Shown here one piece after another: positions 11,641 through 23,480 of a DNA stretch of 64,000 nucleotides. Below the pieces are notes generated by a model that searched no databases, was not told where the DNA came from, and was given only the letters and a program-made list of their open reading frames with translations. Each line of letters opens with the position of its first letter. The stretch's first letter is position 1. This stretch comes from Paratinospora sagittata (taxonomy: Eukaryota; Streptophyta; Magnoliopsida; Ranunculales; Menispermaceae): the NCBI GenBank assembly GCA_035771175.1, contig CM069610.1, positions 26,316,501 to 26,380,500 of the forward strand, given 5' to 3'. The position numbers were made by a program, and so were the translations under genes.

Positions 11641-13500
11641 GTGTGATAAGTATACATATCAAAATAACAAAAATATCATCTATTTCCTCCAAGCATACAT
11701 ACACATACCAGATGAAGGCTCATGTGATTATCACTCACGGATTTTTCCTTTTCCCTTCGACTCAATACCTGAAATATTAGAGGAAAATGGGGCGAGCAAA
11801 CAACAGCTCAGTGAATATAGTTCTTGACATGACAATCGCATGCATTTTAGGAAACATGGCATATCAAATCGTTTAACTTAAAACACTTCAAAAGCACATA
11901 TGCACCATTCATCAAAATAATATACGTGCACACAATATATAGTTTATGCTTATTCATAAAAATTTTACCATCTCATTCCTTCAAGGCAAGAGAGCGGGTC
12001 TAACCCTTGTATGGCCGTACAAGGTAGCCACAGCCTCTCATTACCCAATTCATAGTCATTTCAAGGATCGCAACCCTTGTTAGGACAGACCTACTGACAA
12101 TGAGGACTCGCAACACCTCATCCGGATCTAATTCCTAACGAAATGACATTATTATAAACTCTAATTTCTAAAATCAGTTTGCATGATCACTAAAACTCAA
12201 TGCATTACATAAACATGCATACAATCAAACAGTTTATGTGTACAATGCCATACAAGAACCAAATCAAGAAAACTATACTCACGGTGGTTACACTGGGTTT
12301 CTAAGCCAATATATCCGAGCAACAATAAACGTCAATCATAATTGCTTCCTCAAGAGTATTTATCCATGCACATGAGCTTTCAATTTAAACACTGAAATGA
12401 ACCATAGATTATCATGAGAATCACCATTTCAACGCACCAAAACACTAGGACTATACTCAAATTTCTAACTGGTTCAGTAGCTAAGATGGGGTTATTTCAT
12501 CATGAAAATACATATGAAAACATATGTCATATCCACAAATCAGGTTCTTAACATCGAAACGTCCGAAATTCAGTTCTCTACGATTCTATGATTTCAAACC
12601 GGAGTTTCATTGGATTCTAATTCCATTTTATTCACTGGATATGATCATAGTACTATTGACATAACTGTTCACGTCATCACTATTCATTGGAAACATGTAA
12701 ATTATTACTAAAATTGCCAAACGATTTCCAAAAATCATGAAATTAGCATCGATGGACTCGCAACAGTTCATTCTACCATTCTATAGCCTTAAAATAGAGT
12801 TTCATCGGGTTTTAAATGATTCAAATGGTCTCCAATCGAAACTCTAAATTCCAACAAACTTCGAACGGCTATAAAAATTCTGAATGAACGCATAATTTCA
12901 ATCTAACCACATATTCGGGGTCCCTACAGTCTAGGGAGTGTTTTCCAACCTTCTTAGCGGATTTTCATTCACGTTGGGTCAAAACCCCAATTTTTGAAAA
13001 CGTCGTAAAACGGCTCCCACAGTAAAAATTACAACGCTAGAATCGTTACATCTAGCTTAGATATTAATTTCTTCTTCTCCTTCTTTTGTGTGCCCGTTCT
13101 TCCCTTTCTCTCGGTTCTTCTTTCTCTTTTTTTTTTTTTTCATTTCGTCCTCAGCGACTTCTTTTCTTCTTTTTATTTTATTTATTTTTGTCTTCTTTCC
13201 ATATGAGTACTGTTCACGACACTGTTTGGTGAACAATACCCGCAAATGAATAGTAATGTATTTTTATTTTATTTTTTCTTACTTCATTCCTCGTCTTCTT
13301 CTATACACTCAATCCACATGAGACATACACGTGTTGTAAATCGATTTCTATTTAAAATCACATTCCGAACTCACTTTTGACATTTTCAAGTTCATTTGAC
13401 ACATGTACACATGGCTTTAAAGGTACTTATACGTGTATTATACTCTTCAGTGTACATATAAATTAACCAAATACATTGATTAAAAGTACGGAGTGTTACA
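11292..13500 (-). repeat. Chromovirus N: complete LTR, minus orientation
   Basis: On the minus strand the 2209-bp LTR starts TGTAACACTCCG (13500) and ends GTCGTGACA (11292). It has a polypurine tract on its upstream side (13501) and a primer-binding site on its downstream side (11287). A single LTR therefore serves internal sequence on both sides. A (TA)n tract at about 11602-11637 is expanded relative to the other copies. Confidence 0.85.
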
Positions 13501-13515
13501 ATCTCCCCAACTTAA
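13501..13515 (-). other. Polypurine tract of N
   Basis: On the minus strand AAGTTGGGGAGAT abuts the LTR start. Just upstream is a GAGGACGAAAGTCTTTAAG stretch of the kind that ends chromovirus internal regions. Confidence 0.75.
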
Positions 13516-15215
13516 AGACTTTCGTCCTCAAAATTTAAATCTAGGACTTCCTCAAGTAATACTCAATCCCAGAAAGTAGCTCCCGCATTTTATAATTCAA
13601 CTCCCATGTATGCTCTTCTTGATACGTGGTATCCTCCCCAACTTAGAGTTGAGTTATATCCAGAACATATATGGAATCCGAATGATATTTCCTCAACATC
13701 AATATATAGCAAAATATTATGGACACCTATCAACTGTGACAGTAGAGCAAATCGGTAAGCCAATGGACCTATCCTATCAAGGATCTCTAATGGTCCAACA
13801 AATCGCGGTGCGAGCTTTCCTTTCATCCCAAATCTCATTTTGGCCTTTCTGTGGTAAGACCCTTAGCAAAACTGCTTATATACCAACCTTGTGTATTTAA
13901 TAATATCCTGTGGCACCAATAACATAACTCCACACTTTCAAATCAACAAGTTGGAGATCTATAAGGCTTACTATCAAACCTTTAGAGTGCCATCATTATG
14001 CTATTATAATAGCTGTTTATACACCTAAGTTTACACACGTAACATATTCTTTCCAACTTCCACCAAAATTCAAGTATGTCAGACCTGAGCATGCTCGCAA
14101 GCATCAAAGTCACTCTCTCAGTCTGTCAGCCAGTCTGAGAATACAATATCACACTGAGAAGAAGATGAGTACCAAATCGAGTCTGCATCATATATCAGAT
14201 CTCGACAAAATCTTCGGATCTTAATCCGACATGACAAATATCTGAGTACTCTCATCAAATCTCCTTATCTCACACATATACAATCTGCTTAGTCTATCAA
14301 TAGAATTTTGGTGTTCATTGGAAGAATACGCAGACTTATCAGTCCACTACTGGTTATCCAAATGGTATCATTTCTACCCATAACCCATAAAATACCATTT
14401 GAATCCCATCTTTAATTAATACAATCCATATTACCAATTCCATAATCTTTCATACTGATATCATACTCGTCTCATCATAAATTTTACTCTCTGAATATGA
14501 GTATCAATCAGCTGAACATGCATTCGAGCACAAATATCAACATATGGAGTAATAGAGAGTACACTCATAACTGTAACTCTCACTCACAAACAATCTCCAT
14601 TTCTGGCTAACTGATAGTTACTACTCCAGTTTCAGCCTGTTTCCTGCTCAATGCCTCAGCAACATATTGGCCTTTCCCAGGATAATAATTCAATATAAAA
14701 TCAAATTCTTCGGGAATTCTTGCCACATTTAGTACCTCATATTCAGTTTTTTTTTTTCGTTCAAATCATTACTTCAGACTCTTAAATATCGGAAGATAAT
14801 GTGACCTTTTTATTATAGAGACAAGGCTCTCATCATTTCAAAAGAACACTAATTTTTTTATTCACTCTCACGATAGTTATTCTTGTGCACTACCAAATAT
14901 CTGGAGACACAAGTAATTAACCTATCCTTTTGTGTCAATGCACAACCCATATCTGGACGTGATATTCATCAATCACAATTACTTCCAGGTTCTGGAAATA
15001 TTAGTCCAATATGAGAGCTTCCTCATACACAACGGTCCACATAGTACGCACCATTTGTTTGGTTTAGTTTCATGAGTGGAAAAGTCAACTTTAAGGGTCC
15101 TTCCACGAACTTCTATAACACACAACTAATACTAGAGAACTTCTAATTTCCATCATTAAAATAAGTTTTAACAGTACTATGATCACTTTGACCTGCCCAA
15201 CATCCGTAAAAATGT
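13501..15215 (-). pseudogene. Chromovirus N, 3' internal half, minus: RNase H and integrase
   Basis: Reading down the minus strand, 15215-14760 repeats the RT/RNase H segment also present at 9469-9925. Near 14660-14760 comes FILNYYPGKG, the end of RNase H, followed by decayed integrase. The integrase C-terminal module is clear at 13700-13838: GKLAPRFVGPLEILDR and then GVHN. Frames at about 13590-13660 include EEHTWELNYKMRE, which resembles the end of a chromodomain. That supports a chromovirus. Stops and shifts are frequent. Confidence 0.7.
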
Positions 15216-15227
15216 TATTTTGAAAGG

Positions 15228-15947
15228 GTGAAGGTCACATTATATTCAGATTTTAAGAGTCTGAAGTAATTATTTGAACGAAAAGAAACTGAATATGAGG
15301 TAATAAATGTGGCACGAATTCCCGAAGGATTTGATTTTATATTGAATTATTATCCTGGGAAAGGCCAATATGTTGCTGAGGCATTGAGCAAGAAACAGGC
15401 TGAAACTGGAGTAGTAACTATCAGTAAGGCCATAAATGGAGATTGTTTGTGAATGAGAGTTACAGTTATGAGTGTACTCTCTCTTACTCCATGTGTTGAT
15501 ATTTGTGCTCGGATGCGTGTTCAGCTGATTGATACTCATATTCAGAGAGTAAAATTTATGACGAGATGAGTATGATATCCGTATGAAAGATTATGAAATT
15601 AATAATATGGATTGTGTTAAATGAAGATGGGATTCAAATGGTATCTTATGGGTTATGGGTAGATATGATACCATCTGGATGACCATTGATGGACTGATAA
15701 GTCTATATATTCTTCCAATGAACACCATAATTCTATTGATAGACTGAGCAGATTGTATATGTGTGAGATAGAGAGATTTTATGGGAGTACTCAGATATTT
15801 GTGATGTCGGATTAAGATCCGAAGATTTTGTCGAGATCTTATATATGATGCAGCCTCGATTTGGTACTCATCTCCTTCTCAGTATGATATTGTATTCTCA
15901 GACTGGTTGACAGACTGAGAGAGTTACTTTGATGCTCGCAAGCATCC
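15228..15947 (+). pseudogene. Chromovirus N, 3' internal segment, plus
   Basis: The segment starts within RNase H and mirrors 14860 down to about 14090. FDFILNYYPGKG (about 15332-15367) and an ALSKKQAE-type end of RNase H are readable, followed by a decayed integrase N-terminal region. It stops at about 15947, where ORF H resumes. The LTR that should follow it is absent. Confidence 0.65.
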
Positions 15948-16144
15948 GGACCCTCACCGGAACAACCAGACACTCCACCACTCGAATTCCCACTAAGAAG
16001 TATACAGACGAATACTCTACCCTGTGCTAGATTGTATTGCGTAACATTTTTCCTCAGACGAGGAATAGATCAACCTTGACTGATGCCCAATGCTTCATAG
16101 TCTATTGCTTGGTGGAGGAGATAATACTAAACCTCCCTTTCATC
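15948..16144 (+). pseudogene. ORF H, part 2
   Basis: After the N nest a frame with FPQTRNRSTLT and then FIVYCLVEEIILNLPF resembles the middle of putative plant transposon proteins, which usually read like PKSGH...YCIV...NLP. It runs up to the target duplication TCATC of the S1 solo LTR and continues after it, which shows that S1 entered an existing coding unit. Confidence 0.5.
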
Positions 16145-18108
16145 TGTTGACCTAAGTTGTTTTAGACTTTTCCTAGTGTTTTGATGCTAACAAATAATAT
16201 AATAATTGGTGCTAATGGTTTAATTAAGTATGTTTCAGCACCAAAGATCAAAGGTAAAAGGCCAATACAAAATTCAAGTGATTTGAAGTCAACCACTTTA
16301 ACTTGGAGACAAGGATGAGAGCTTACAAGTGTACTTCGAATTAGGTTGTAATCTTTCCTTGTCTCTATATTGCTCATTTATTTTCGAATTATATGCATCA
16401 CGCATCATACTTTAAAATCACAAGTTTATGTATGATTAAAGTTTTTTTCAAATATATTTAAGTTTGGTTTTTCAAATGTCCAGAAATCAATGCCCTCTAG
16501 AATTGAACAGAAACACGTCTCTATCTTTTTGGGCATTTCTAGAAATCTACACAGAAACATGTTTCCACCAGAGAAATGCACTTCTCTCTTTTTGGGTATT
16601 TCTAAAATTTGCACCGAAACGCGCTTCTTTTCACAGAAACACGTTTCACCTTGTTTTCCCGAGAGTTGTTTTTTAGTGTTTTTTAAATAGAAATGTGCTT
16701 CTCCTTACAGAAAGTGTTTCCTACTTTTTATGGGATATTTTTCTATAAATACACCCCTTAGCTCATTGTGAGTAACTTTTGCAAAAATCTTTAGAAACTT
16801 GTGCATTTGTGTTTTTCTCCTGGTTTTCAAAAACAAACAAGTTTTCACAAACTAAAGTGTTTTTGTTTTGAGAGAAAAAGGTTTTGATCTTCAAGTGTTC
16901 ATCATCCTTCAAGTTTTTTCTTTACTTCAAAAAAATCTCCTGTGCTTTAATCTTCAATTCTTGAGAAGATCATTTTGAGAGATTTCAAGCACTTGGTGTT
17001 TTTGAAACTTGTGTTAATGTTTTTGTTCTCCTTATTTTCAAAAGAAAATCCAAGTTTCTACAAAATCGTTTTCAACTTAGTTTTGAGAAAAATCATTCAA
17101 TTGCCAAATTATTTTCAACAAGTGTTCAAATCTTTTTACAAACATTTCAATATCTCTCTTTTAGGTTTTCTCTTCTAGCTTCAATTTGAAATCTTCTTTT
17201 GAGATAAACCTATCTTGATTCTTAGGAAAATTGTGTGCTTGATTTTAAATCCAAAAGTTTCCTAGAGTTTAAGTGTTTTGTGAGAAAATGAGAGAATGAG
17301 CCTTTATCTATATCTTTTATCTCTACTTATTTTCAAAACACTTAGGGAGAGGAAGTTTGAATGAAATTCATCTTGGTGATTTTGGAGCTTCATTTTTGCA
17401 TCAATCATGTATGTTTTCCAACAACCTTCAAATAAGCAATATGAATACATGAAAGGTATATGGTTGTAAGTGTTTCTCATTCCATGAGCTTTAATTTCAT
17501 ATCTTGTCTTGAATGAAATTATAATATCCTACGCTTCATTGTAATTGTTCCAAGGATTTGGAACAAACATTTATGATTTAGTTCACTTAGGCTTCCTAGG
17601 TTGCAATCTAGGTTTAGTTTCACCATTTCTCTTGAAAAGGGTCAAGTGGTTCTTCTTTAGCCTGTGAAAAAGAAACTAGCTTTTCCTTTGAATGTAAAAA
17701 TGAACAAATGGTCCATCCTTAGCCCAGTAAAATGATATTAGGTTTTTCCCTATCCTGCAAAAGGAAGTAGACGGTTCATTCTTAGCCCGTAAAAGGATAG
17801 GTTTGTCTTGAACCTGTAAAAAGGAAAGTGTAACGGTTTTTTTCACACTCAGTAAGTGAATCTGAGATAATGGAATCCTAGAGAGGTTTTCTCTAGGCGT
17901 GGATGTAGGAAATTGGATTTTTGAACCATGTAAAAATCTTGTGTCTTAGCATTTAATTATTGCATTATATTATTGTAGATGGTCTATTTGATTAAATGTC
18001 TCAACAAATTTAAGGATCACACAAGATCAACATAAGAAAAATTAAAATTGACCAAATTAGCCAGGTCACCCAATTCACCCCTCTCCCTCCTGGGTGACCA
18101 ACATCATC
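16140..18108 (+). repeat. Solo LTR S1 (Copia, SIRE/Maximus-like) with target duplication
   Basis: The LTR itself is 16145-18103, from TGTTGACC to GGTGACCAACA. Direct repeats TCATC flank it at 16140-16144 and 18104-18108. The end CAATTCACCCC...CCAACA is shared with six other copies here and is typical of SIRE/Maximus Copia LTRs. Inside are repeats of the form GAAACACGTTTC (16505-16645), a TATA box (16743-16751) and repeats of the form CCCGTAAAAGGATAGG (17640-17830). No internal region is present. Confidence 0.85.
16743..16751 (+). promoter_or_regulatory. TATA box of LTR S1
   Basis: CTATAAATA is followed by CTTAGCTCATTGTGAG, a block also found split at 37002-37020 and 38455-38470 in S6. It is the probable core promoter of the S LTR. 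Confidence 0.55.
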
Positions 18109-18298
18109 ATGCTTGGCATACGACCGACGTCGTCCTCAACCCGCAGGACAACATGACCCTCCCCTACGGTGCCTTGTTAATGAAAATTTTAAGACACTTT
18201 AAGGTGAGGTTCGACCCTAGAGAAAAATCCATCCCACTCTTTGGGGCACTCAACACTGCCATACTCAACCGGCCGAGGGCAAAAGGCAGTAACCAACC
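18104..18298 (+). pseudogene. ORF H, part 3
   Basis: The frame with MTLPYGALLMKILRHFKV matches the LPYGM...I...F pattern of putative plant transposon proteins. It follows part 2 directly once S1 is removed, with a probable frameshift near 18150. It ends at the target duplication CAACC of the S2 solo LTR. Confidence 0.55.
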
Positions 18299-20588
18299 TG
18301 TTGACCCAGTATTATAGTCCAAGAGGGGGGGTGAATTGGACTTTGCGGATTTTCGAGTTACCTTTCGGTTAATATAATTAAACAGATAAAGTGCGCAATA
18401 GGTAATAATTAAAATAAACAAATGCAAGAAAGATAATTGGACACAGAGATTTAGAGTGGTTCGGTTCCCCTAGAACCTACGTCCACTACCCAATCACCAC
18501 GATCAGGATTTCCCAATACACTCTATGTTAGTCAACTTACAGGCGTGACTAGAAGTCGTTTACAAAAGCCAACACAAAGATTTGGCTCAAAGCTTTACAC
18601 TAACCAACATAAGGGCTTGGCTAGAAAACCACACACGCTAACCTACACAAGGGCTTGGTTAAAAAGCCACACTCTAACCTACACATGGGCTTGGCTAGAA
18701 AGCCACACTGTAACCAACTTACAGGCGTGATTATGAGCCGTACAATATATGATATGTTCCCGGTTGACAAACGCGTCAACTATACATCAAGATTACAAAT
18801 GATAGAGAGAAGTGTTCTACAACACTCTCAACAATATTAAGCTTACAATCTTGAACGAGTAAACACCACTATTACAACCACAATGACTTAAATGATGCGA
18901 TGTGTTGAAATAGTTTTTCTCAAATATGCAATTGATTCAAATATATATGATATGAACTCAAGAATCGAATGTGCACATGTATCTAGATATTGATTCTAAC
19001 AATGATATGTTTAAAGCACAAGAATCAATATATAATGATGATCAAAACTTGATGATTCTAAAAGTGTAAATGATTAAGTTCAGGAATCAAACAAACCAAG
19101 TGTTGATCTATGAAATCGATTCAATATAGTATAACTTTAACAAATGAATCAATACCACAAGATATTTATAAAACCACTAAACAAGATAGAATAATATGAA
19201 GATCAAAATAGGGTTTCACAAACAATACTCAAAATGAAATCAGTTTTCAAGATGTTCACATAAGCACAAAATTGATTTGCTCAAACCAAAATCACAAGAA
19301 TCTAGCTATAGAAAATATACCCCACTTAGGTAAGGTTGAAGCTCCGAAATTTTTCAAGTGTGATGTTGGATGAGAGATACCACGTTCAAGAATGATTAAG
19401 ACACAACACTCAAAAACGTCTTGAACACTTTCTCAATGGAAACACACAAGTTTCTCAAAGTTTTGTAAGATTTGGAGAACTTTTCGGCAGTATGAATCAA
19501 TAGATCAAATGTGAGTGAACTTTTGCTGTAAAAGAGGTTTAAAATTGCTCAAGAACATGTTTTGGACTTGTAGAAATTCTAAGATGAGAAACGCACAAGT
19601 TCTTTAGTTTTTGTAAAAGTTGCTCTTCAAATGAGAAAGTGTGGTATTTATTAAAAAACACCACACCGAGGCACATGAACGCACGCCTCAAAGAAAGAGC
19701 GCGATTCTGCTTTGAAATATGAAAAATCTCATATTTCTCTCCAATCAAGGAGTGCGTTCCTTATATGAGAAGCGCGTTCCTTAATGTGTCAGTTGGGCAT
19801 AAGAGCAAGGTCATTCATCAAGAACTACTAACTCTATAAACTTTTCTATTTTTCCCTTGACAACAGGAGTGCGTTCCTATTTGAAAGAGCGTGTTCTTTT
19901 TTCCCTAATCAAAAAATTCTGACTCTCGAGAAAAACCACAGGAGCGCGTTCCTTAGGAGAGGAACGCCTTCATTCACTGTGAAATGAAAAAAACCCGATT
20001 TTTTTATCGTAATGAGTTTAGAACATTGTCAAATATATAGACTAACTTTAAAAACAATTTTTGACAAGATTAAAGTATAATTGACAAGGTTAAATACGTG
20101 TAAATCAATCTACTAAGTATATGATTGAAACATTCAATACAATACACGTAAAACAATGAAACCATGCAAAGTTGGTAAAATGAATGCATGTTAATCACTG
20201 ATAAGTATATGCATGATAAACAATTTTAATTATGTGAGCATAATTATCATACTAATGTGTGTGCATGCATGATCAACAATATAATAATGTATATGCATGA
20301 GTACGATAAACTATATGCATGATTTTTGAAAAGATGCAAATTATATTGTGGTTGGAACATGTAAATGTTACTTTACAACACTAAGATTCTAAATAAGAAT
20401 TACAAACATTAAGCTCTTGAATCTTCGCGCAATGATGTTCCTTCCACAAGCTTTGACAGTATAGTCGAATCCATGTGATATAGCTAGTTAGCACTGAAAC
20501 AACTACGTCAAAGAGATTAGTGATCACAAGTATGTTGTTTAAAATCATCAAAACAAAATAGGGTGAGAGTAGTTACATCAACACAACC
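18294..20588 (-). repeat. Solo LTR S2 (family S, minus) with target duplication
   Basis: The LTR proper is 18299-20583. On the minus strand it ends with the reverse of TATAGTCCAAGAGGGGGGG, the family's conserved CACCCCCCTCTTGGAC end. CAACC is repeated at 18294-18298 and 20584-20588. It contains GCGCGTTCC-type repeats (19670-19980) and a run of GGGCTTGGCTAGAAAGCCACAC-like repeats (18555-18740). No internal sequence is attached. Confidence 0.85.
18552..18740. repeat. Tandem repeats in S2 (about 35 bp)
   Basis: Degenerate units with the pattern CTAACCAACA...GGCTTGGCTAGAAA(G)CCACAC repeat about five times. They create short open frames such as 18545-18730 that have no protein support. Confidence 0.6.
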
Positions 20589-21168
20589 CACAACTCTACC
20601 TGTGAATCATGCTCGGACAAGGAAGATTTTGAGATTCCTAACATACTCGAGGACGACTTCCCCAGTCCTGCAGTGTCCATGGAGAAACTCACTCAGTTCT
20701 TAAATGAGTCACTTCCTAGAGACTCTGAAGAGGGAGGATTCCTTTCACTGCCACACTTTCTTCCTCTTCCTCCTCTACCAAAACCTACAACCGAGGTAGT
20801 ACAACACTGGAAATTTTGGCAAAATCAAGGCAAGCAAGGACCGGATGATCGAATGGATCATCAAGGTTGAAGACGGAGTAAGGAAAAAAGTCACCAACAT
20901 CTAGACTCTCAGGGCCCTATACTACTCCCGTAACAAGTCGCTGGTAAGGTCTGAACCATTCCCCATCCCCATGGAGAACCTGGGCAAGTCTTCCCAGTCG
21001 TTCCAGCCCACACCCCAACAGACGAATGTCGCTCCAATGGGGTCGGTACTTTCAGGACTGGATGAAGAGTCTGAAGACATGATCAACGTGCTCATCAATA
21101 ACCTGTCTGGAGGACCACTCGACGACACGTTAGTACAACAATATTTCAATCAATACCCTAAACTTTGA
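20584..21168 (+). pseudogene. ORF H, part 4: C-terminal part
   Basis: After S2 the sequence reads ESCSDKEDFEIPNILEDDF, then EKLTQFLNESLPRDSEEGGF and a proline-rich stretch (to 20870). A stop or frameshift follows. Then comes a frame 20971-21168 with SSQSFQPTPQQTNVAPMGSV and a NNLSGGPLDDTLVQQYF end. The acidic, serine- and proline-rich tail fits the disordered C-terminus of this protein class. The stop at 21166-21168 is probably genuine. At least two disruptions remain even without the LTRs. Confidence 0.45.
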
Positions 21169-21889
21169 TTTTTACTATCTGTCATCGTATTTGCCTACTT
21201 TTGACTTGCTTACTTTTGATACATGGTTTTTGTAAATACCTGTCTAAATCATCAAAAAAAAAAACTTCATGTCGAAAGTTTGATAGATACTTAGGTATTT
21301 GCGTGAAATTGTTTGATTGTTTGAGACTATTGTTGATAGGTCAACTTGCCCCCGTTTGGTTTCTATACTATCAATGAGTTTGCGGTGGTATGGGACACAT
21401 CAAACTTACTAGATACTATAGAAACCCCGGGAAACAAGCTAGCCTATGACCTGTGTGTAGCAATTTGGCTTGAAGACTAAAATTACATCTAGTATTATTG
21501 GGTTTCCATGGTATGGGACGTGGGAACTTAAAGGATACGAGTCGTAACCTAGTTTTTCATACAAATCGCAAAAAGACCGCACACTGATCCCCTTGACTTG
21601 ACCACATCTCTTATCACCAAGTTCACACGGTATAGGACGTGTGAACTTGGAGGATAATCGAAATCGTTAAGTTGCGACGAAAAGTGAGCCTGGTGAATTA
21701 GGATTGTGACATGTAGGCCTAGGAGGCAACCTGAGGATAAGCTCTAGAAACCCTATGGCTTGTTTACTAGTGTTCAAAATTGAAGTAATTTAGAAAATAG
21801 TCAAAACATTTGAAGGAAAATTTTGAAGGCATAAAATATAGTATACCATTAAGGTCACGGTCACGGTCTAAGATGCATTTGGTTAACAA
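21169..21889 (+). other. Non-coding region with three foldback repeats
   Basis: Three diverged units share GGTATGGGAC (about 21388, 21510, 21628; spacing about 118-122 bp). Each is flanked by inverted arms, the best being AAGTTCACAC...GTGTGAACTT at about 21620-21650. The region separates ORF H from the gag of G1. It may be the 5' leader of G1, but no LTR end or primer-binding site is visible. Confidence 0.45.
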
Positions 21890-22915
21890 GTCTTGGCTCT
21901 CCAACCATAGGAAGATCCAACCAAATCTGAAATGGATCAAATGATCAACCAAATCACCAAGTACAAGAGACTGCACCCGATCACCTTTGATGTGAAACTA
22001 GACCCGGACGAGATCTAGAAGTGCTAGATGAATCTAGAGAAGAACTGGAGGCCATGGGTGTGCTTGATGATAGAGGAGTCCCTCTAGCAACCTACTAACT
22101 GGTTAGAGCTGCAAACAATTGGTGGAATTATGTCAAGGGTGACCCTCGAATTAATGTACCCATCATGTCCTGGCCAGATTTTGAATCTCACTTCATAAAT
22201 GAATACTTCGCTAATGCGGTCAAGAGAAAGAAGAGGCAGGAGTTCGCCAAACTCTACCAAGGATCTATGACGGTTCGTGAATACGCCGCCAAGTTCATGA
22301 AACTCTCTATTTACTCTCTCACGGCCGTCTCCACAAAAGGGTACAAAACTGAGAAATTCTTCAACGAACTCAGACTGGATATTAGACAAGCCCTAACTTT
22401 TATGGACTTGGATAAGTTTCACGATTTAGTCAACAAAGCGATGAACTATGAGCAAAAGAAGCTTGAGCAGGAGTAGAGATGAAACAAGGGAAAGTGAGCG
22501 GCATCTTCAGAGCAGCAAAATGGTAAAAAGAAGCTCAACCAGTTGTATTAGAACACCCTCATAGCCCCAAGTAACAGTCAAGAGCCTTAGCACCAGTTCG
22601 TTTCACCTACTTATCCAACAGCTCTACCCCAGAACCAACAAAACCATCAGAACAATTTCAATAAAGGTCGTGGTGGCTGCAATAGCCGAAAAGGACAAAG
22701 AGGTGGAGGCAATAACCAACCTCCTTAGCAGCACCAACATCACCAGAATAAAACCTACTATCGTTGTGGCCAAAATGGTCACGTTCAATAGCAGTGTACC
22801 CAAGCTGCTCCCCCATAACAAAGAGCTTCGGTTGCACCCGATTAGCAAACAGCCCCAGCCGCACCCCAGGCAACAACATAATCAAGGGAAGAGGCAATGA
22901 GGATGCGCCTATGCT
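21890..22915 (+). pseudogene. G1 gag (Ty3/Gypsy, plus strand)
   Basis: The best frame (22165-22476) reads SWPDFESHFINEYF, then KRQEFAKLYQGSMTVREYA and LDKFHDLVNKAMNYEQ. That is the conserved retrotransposon gag core, very similar to the W gag at 41975-43141. Upstream remnants such as QITKYKRLHPITFD begin at about 21930. The zinc knuckle (22755-22797) reads YYRCGQNGHVQ, a stop, then QC, so its first Cys is Tyr and it is interrupted. Gag would coat the element RNA; this copy cannot. Confidence 0.75.
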
Positions 22916-22929
22916 GTTGCAGAATAGGC

Positions 22930-23480
22930 AGTACCTGATAACAATGTGGTTGAAGATACCTTTGTTTGCTCTTTTTAATACTCTATTTCATGTCCTATTT
23001 GATTCTGGTTCTACTCACTCGTTTCCATCTGCATCAATAGTTGAGAAATTAGGCCTTTCTACTGAACCAACCACCATAGCAATTCATGTATCCATGCTAG
23101 TTGGGCTAGGTATTGAAATAAACCAAATCTATCCTAAATGCAAACTTAGAATGAAAAACAAAGTCCTATGGGTGGACTTACTTAATGAATTTCACAAACT
23201 TTGATATCATTTTAGGCATTGATTGGTTAACTCCTCTAGATACTCAAATCGACTGTCTAAAAAAGCAGGTCCAGTTAACCTTACCTAACGGAGAAAACCT
23301 GAAAATTCAGGGGAGCCGCAAGCAGATTCACAGTTATGTGGTATCTCTGTTAAAAACCCCGATGCAAACCCTTTCGATCCTTGATAAAGAAGATGAAATG
23401 GAGGTGCCAAATTGCCTAGTGAGCATATACAACATCCCTGTAGTTAGAGACTACTCGACAATATTCTTGGATGACCTCCC
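22930..23480 (+). pseudogene. G1 protease region
   Basis: The frame 22764-23204 contains FDSGSTHSF, the DSG active-site motif of retropepsin. It overlaps by a +1-type shift the frame 23185-23712, which opens with FDIILGIDWLTPLDTQIDC, the conserved second half of the plant gypsy protease. The two halves are on different frames, so a shift lies near 23190-23204. The protease would process the polyprotein. Confidence 0.75.

Noticed and set aside
16426..16690. Three overlapping open frames in S1
   Set aside because: They come from the GAAACACGTTTC repeat array, which is open in several frames.
18545..18840. Thr/Lys/Leu repeat protein
   Set aside because: It is a translation of a tandem repeat in the S2 LTR, antisense to the LTR direction.
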